From the NCBI GenBank assembly GCA_003266065.1, contig MUZY01000149.1:377-9538 (forward strand): 9,162 nucleotides of DNA, written 5' to 3'. Position numbers and translations under genes: made by a program. How positions within the stretch are numbered: position 1 is the first letter of the stretch; every line of letters begins with the position of its first letter. Positions 6,603 through 9,162 of this stretch are shown here, piece by piece. The notes under the pieces are model-generated. The model was not told the DNA's origin, made no database searches, and saw only the letters and a program-made list of their open reading frames with translations. This DNA comes from Methanosphaera sp. rholeuAM130 (GTDB taxonomy: Archaea; Methanobacteriota; Methanobacteria; Methanobacteriales; Methanobacteriaceae).

Positions 6603-7637
6603 ATGAAAGATTATATAGTGTTGGATTTGGAGACACCTAACCGTTATTGCAACGGTGCCTCCTCAATGGGAATAGTAATTGTAGAAGACGGCCATGTTGT
6701 TGAAGAGAAATACTCCCTCATAAATCCCGAAACGCATTTTGATGACTTCAACATAGCATTTACCGGCATTGGACCGGAAGATGTTGTTGATGCACCCACA
6801 TTTCCCCAATATTATGAGGAAATTAAAGACCTGCTTTTGGACAATATCATCGTAGGCCAAAACATTACCTTCGATTTGAGCGTGATATCAAAGACATTGA
6901 CCAGATATGGAATGCCCATACCTCCTTTTAAGTATTACTGTACGTTAAACTCCAGCAAACGTAACCTTAACTTGCCGGAAAACAGTCTAAGCTATATCGT
7001 GCATAACGTATTGAAAACCACCTATAATGCACATAACGCCATGGCCGATGCACAGATGACAAATGAGTTGTACAAATACCTTCGGGATTATGAGATCGAT
7101 CCCACAGAATACGTCAGAACATACACATATAGGCCCAACTGCAAAAGGGACTTTGATAGAAGACTGGATTATAACTTCAACTACCTGTATGGACTGATAC
7201 AGAAGGTTAAAAATGATGATGAAATCACGGATAACTACTACGGCATACTGGCAAAATGGTATCAGAACAATAAATCCCACGATAATCATCCGCTACTTGA
7301 AAATGTGCTGTTGAAGGTATCATATATTCTGGAGGATTACGATTGCTTATCGAATAGATGTGAAGTTGTCGAATCATTCAGACAAATAAAAAGATCACCG
7401 GAATATCCTGCAAGCAAACTTAAGCTGCAAGTTCTTAAGGGAATAATCGATTCGGTTATCTGCGAAGAAACCATAAAAGAAGAAGACATACTCTTTATAA
7501 GAAGTTGGACAGACCACAACAACATCAACGACAAGTCATTCAAGAAATTTAAAAAAGATATAAATGACGAAAATAGAGATATAAGAAAATGTTTAGTTGA
7601 TTACTCGAAATATTTGGAAAAAGAATTTAAAAAATGA
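6603..7637 (+). CDS. DEDDh-type 3'-5' exonuclease (DnaQ/RNase T-like) with duplicated helical C-terminal half (344 aa)
   Basis: The first ~165 residues form an exonuclease domain that removes nucleotides from 3' ends using two metal ions. Asp8-x-Glu10 in VLDLET is motif ExoI, Asp91 in GQNITFDLSVI is ExoII, and His144-x4-Asp149 in AHNAMADA is ExoIII of the DEDDh class, so all expected catalytic residues are present. The rest (about 180 residues) is charged and helical and contains a visible internal repeat: residues 195-219 (LYGLIQKV..DDEI..W) and 278-302 (LKGIIDSV..EETI..W) align without gaps. This module is not identified; similar L-x-G-I-I, acidic pair, W patterns occur next to nuclease domains in bacteria (recollection only). 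The ATG at 6603 is preferred over a TTG at 6594 because neither has a Shine-Dalgarno and the ATG fits a leaderless start. DNA versus RNA substrate cannot be told. It may be only a neighbour of the glycan genes. Confidence 0.85.
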   Translation: MKDYIVLDLETPNRYCNGASSMGIVIVEDGHVVEEKYSLINPETHFDDFNIAFTGIGPEDVVDAPTFPQYYEEIKDLLLDNIIVGQNITFDLSVISKTLTRYGMPIPPFKYYCTLNSSKRNLNLPENSLSYIVHNVLKTTYNAHNAMADAQMTNELYKYLRDYEIDPTEYVRTYTYRPNCKRDFDRRLDYNFNYLYGLIQKVKNDDEITDNYYGILAKWYQNNKSHDNHPLLENVLLKVSYILEDYDCLSNRCEVVESFRQIKRSPEYPASKLKLQVLKGIIDSVICEETIKEEDILFIRSWTDHNNINDKSFKKFKKDINDENRDIRKCLVDYSKYLEKEFKK

Positions 7638-7646
7638 AAAAAAAAA
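7637..7646 (-). terminator. Oligo-T terminator of the minus-strand surface protein gene
   Basis: Ten A on the + strand, read as ten T on the minus strand, start 10 bases after the minus-strand stop codon, with further T-rich sequence beyond. The run includes the last base of the exonuclease stop codon, so the two convergent genes are packed to a 19-base gap. No equivalent T-run serves the + strand transcript here. Confidence 0.55.
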
Positions 7647-7656
7647 GATTTAAAAG

Positions 7657-9162
7657 TTAACTTATCGCTTTGATAATATCGTTAACTATCGTATTCACAT
7701 CATTGGTGAATGAATAGTAATATCCATGAGATAAGACGTAATCCGATGGATTGGCCAAACCTTTGAAACTGCTTGGACTGTAGTTATCATCCCATGCCCT
7801 TTCAAGCCATGTTAAATTTCTAAAGTCTTTTGCCGTTTCCGGGTTGTATACCAGATAAAGTATCCTGTTTGATTTGGTTCTCATGAAACTTCTTGAACAT
7901 ATGTCACGGAACATTCCCGAATCGCTGCCTCCAAAGAGTGACACTTGAACCGAGTTAATGGTCGTGTTTTTAGCCCATATATTGACATTGTGCGTATTCG
8001 GTCCAATACCTACTATTGTAACCGTGAACCCTTTAGATTCCAATTTAGCCTTAATCTGCTTCATGAAAGCCATATCTTTGGTTTTGGAATAAATGTTATC
8101 CGTAGTTATATAGATATGCCTTACTGTAGGATTTGAAGGATGTAATGTACTCCACGGATAAACTATACATGATTCTACAAAATATGTTTTAGTAGAGACG
8201 TCCAATACCTTAGACAGACAATAAATCACATTATAATAACCCAGATTACCACCGGACGTGCTTATATATGACGGTGCTTTAGCATTATAATCAACATAGC
8301 TAATTAAACGGGTACATATTGAATACACGTCACTCGGATATAATGTGAACGTCTTAACCGTATCGACCTGATTTGCCGGAGCTTCACATGCCTTATAGTA
8401 TAATGTTGATGAAGCCTTGTTGTTATATATGTTACTTATTGCATTGGCAACCAAGTAAAGATATTCCTGAATCTGCAACTTGGATGAACCAATTTTAACG
8501 TCCTTGATTATCTGGTTCTGTTCATAATGATTTCTAACATAAACTGCGGCTTCACGCACCTCATCAAAGGTATATGCGGATTTAACCTTTATCGTCAATG
8601 TAGCGTTGTCACGATACTCGGAGTATAATCTGTTAGCCCCGTATACCGTTGAAATAGTATATTTGCCGGCGTACAAGCCGCTGGCATCATAGTTAATTAG
8701 AGCTTTTCCTTCCTTGATTTTTGCAGTGCCTATCGTCTGACCGTTTATCTTAAAGAGCAACGTTCCATTTGTTATATATTTGTTATTATATTTGTCTACT
8801 ACAGTGGCCTTAAGAACTACCTTTGTTTGATTTGCGGTTATGTTTACTGTAGCTATCTTTATAGGAAGTGGCAATAACTCAAGTATTCCGTAGTCGATGG
8901 TTTTACTTGACGCATATTTTCCTTCACCGCCGTATGTTGCAGAAATAGCATAGAATCCGGCAGATAAGTTCTTGGTGTTGTATGTATAATATGCTTTCCC
9001 ATTTTTTAATGTGGAACTTCCTATACTGATTTCGTTTAATTTGAACACTACAAGTCCACCGTTGGCATAAGTGTTTGTTTCTTTATCTGCAACCGTTGCG
9101 ATTAACTGTACGCTGGTTGTGATGTATCCTGTCCTGTCACTTACTGATATTTTTGTCCTGTG
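7657..9162 (-). CDS. Surface protein with Ig-like and pseudomurein-binding repeats (5' partial, 501 aa)
   Basis: The frame runs from the TAA at 7657-7659 to the right edge without a stop. The GTG at 9048 lies inside a repeat and is not the start. Numbering from the edge: two Ig-like repeats (about 1-95 and 101-195), each with DK..(N)G.L.FK.N, IG, G-x-A and LxAGxYxIS.xYG; then two pseudomurein-binding-type repeats, FDEVREAAVYVRNHYE...YLYLVANAIS (200-246) and VYSICTRLISYVDYNAKAPSYIS...YCLSKVL (275-320); then an alpha/beta C-terminal domain (347-501) with HIYITTDNI, VGIGPNTH and RAWDDNYSPSSFKG. Such repeats bind pseudomurein, the wall polymer of Methanobacteriales, so the protein is probably secreted and held non-covalently on the wall; no membrane anchor follows. 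The C-terminal domain recurs in methanogen surface proteins as I remember them, function unknown. The peptidase C71 domain of phage pseudomurein endopeptidases is not evident. Confidence 0.82.
   Translation of the reverse strand, partial: HRTKISVSDRTGYITTSVQLIATVADKETNTYANGGLVVFKLNEISIGSSTLKNGKAYYTYNTKNLSAGFYAISATYGGEGKYASSKTIDYGILELLPLPIKIATVNITANQTKVVLKATVVDKYNNKYITNGTLLFKINGQTIGTAKIKEGKALINYDASGLYAGKYTISTVYGANRLYSEYRDNATLTIKVKSAYTFDEVREAAVYVRNHYEQNQIIKDVKIGSSKLQIQEYLYLVANAISNIYNNKASSTLYYKACEAPANQVDTVKTFTLYPSDVYSICTRLISYVDYNAKAPSYISTSGGNLGYYNVIYCLSKVLDVSTKTYFVESCIVYPWSTLHPSNPTVRHIYITTDNIYSKTKDMAFMKQIKAKLESKGFTVTIVGIGPNTHNVNIWAKNTTINSVQVSLFGGSDSGMFRDICSRSFMRTKSNRILYLVYNPETAKDFRNLTWLERAWDDNYSPSSFKGLANPSDYVLSHGYYYSFTNDVNTIVNDIIKAIS
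8203..8565 (-). repeat. Two pseudomurein-binding-type repeats (protein level)
   Basis: Units at 8425-8565 and 8203-8340 follow the pattern 'hydrophobic helix, Y-V, P or K-x-V/I, G, then Y-L-Y-L-x-A-x-A-I' described for the pseudomurein-binding repeat. The second unit has the more typical NAKAPSYIS; the first has the more typical second helix (QEYLYLVANAIS). The match is by eye. Confidence 0.6.
8578..9162 (-). repeat. Two tandem Ig-like repeats (protein level)
   Basis: Two units of about 95 residues share the same strand order: 'A-T-V-x-D-K', 'N-G-x-L-x-F-K-x-N', 'I-G', 'G-K-A', 'Y-x-x-x-x-L-x-A-G-x-Y-x-I-S' and 'Y-G'. The unit nearer the right edge continues to the window end, so more copies may lie beyond. 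The DNA copies have diverged well beyond the protein pattern, so this is not a recent duplication. Confidence 0.65.

Noticed and set aside
9046..9048. GTG as start of the minus-strand surface protein
   Set aside because: It lies in the middle of an Ig-like repeat and the frame stays open with repeat-like sequence to the window edge.
7657..9162. Pseudomurein endoisopeptidase (PeiW/PeiP-like)
   Set aside because: Only the binding-type repeats are shared; I see no peptidase C71 Cys-His-Asp pattern after them and the C-terminal domain is of a different type.

Overview
The window is AT-rich archaeal DNA, most likely from a pseudomurein-walled methanogen of the order Methanobacteriales (Methanobrevibacter-, Methanosphaera- or Methanobacterium-like). 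The grounds are two pseudomurein-binding-type repeats in a secreted-type protein at the right end, Ig-like repeat (adhesin-like) proteins at both ends, a large DUF2206-type membrane protein, archaeal Shine-Dalgarno sites (GGAGGT, GAGGT), TATA-like boxes and oligo-T terminators. Genus is not determined, and all family assignments are read from sequence patterns, not from searches.

Layout. Positions 1-177 are the last 58 codons of an Ig-like repeat protein on the + strand, followed by an oligo-T terminator (221-231). A non-coding stretch of about 395 bp carries inverted repeats and a good TATA box (504-516). Five + strand genes follow: two GT4-type glycosyltransferases joined by an ATGA overlap (573-1691, 1688-2887), a 795-residue polytopic membrane protein with a GT-C-like acidic loop motif (2992-5379), a third GT4-type glycosyltransferase (5432-6538; the reading frame opens further upstream but the real start is marked by GGAGGT), and a DEDDh 3'-5' exonuclease with an internally duplicated helical C-terminal half (6603-7637). 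Nineteen bases further on, on the minus strand and convergent, is the 3' part (501 codons, open at the right edge) of a surface protein with two Ig-like repeats, two pseudomurein-binding-type repeats and a C-terminal alpha/beta domain.

How it fits together (inference). The three cytosolic GT4 enzymes could build an oligosaccharide on a lipid carrier. The membrane protein could act on lipid-linked sugars on the outer face. The flanking surface proteins are plausible neighbours or acceptors in the same cell-envelope region. The exonuclease has no obvious role in glycan assembly and may have its own promoter. No rRNA, tRNA, CRISPR array, insertion sequence or integrase was seen. The parts most worth a second look are the C-terminal domain of the surface protein, the duplicated module of the exonuclease, the GT-C-like membrane protein and a sharp codon-use change inside the first glycosyltransferase gene.
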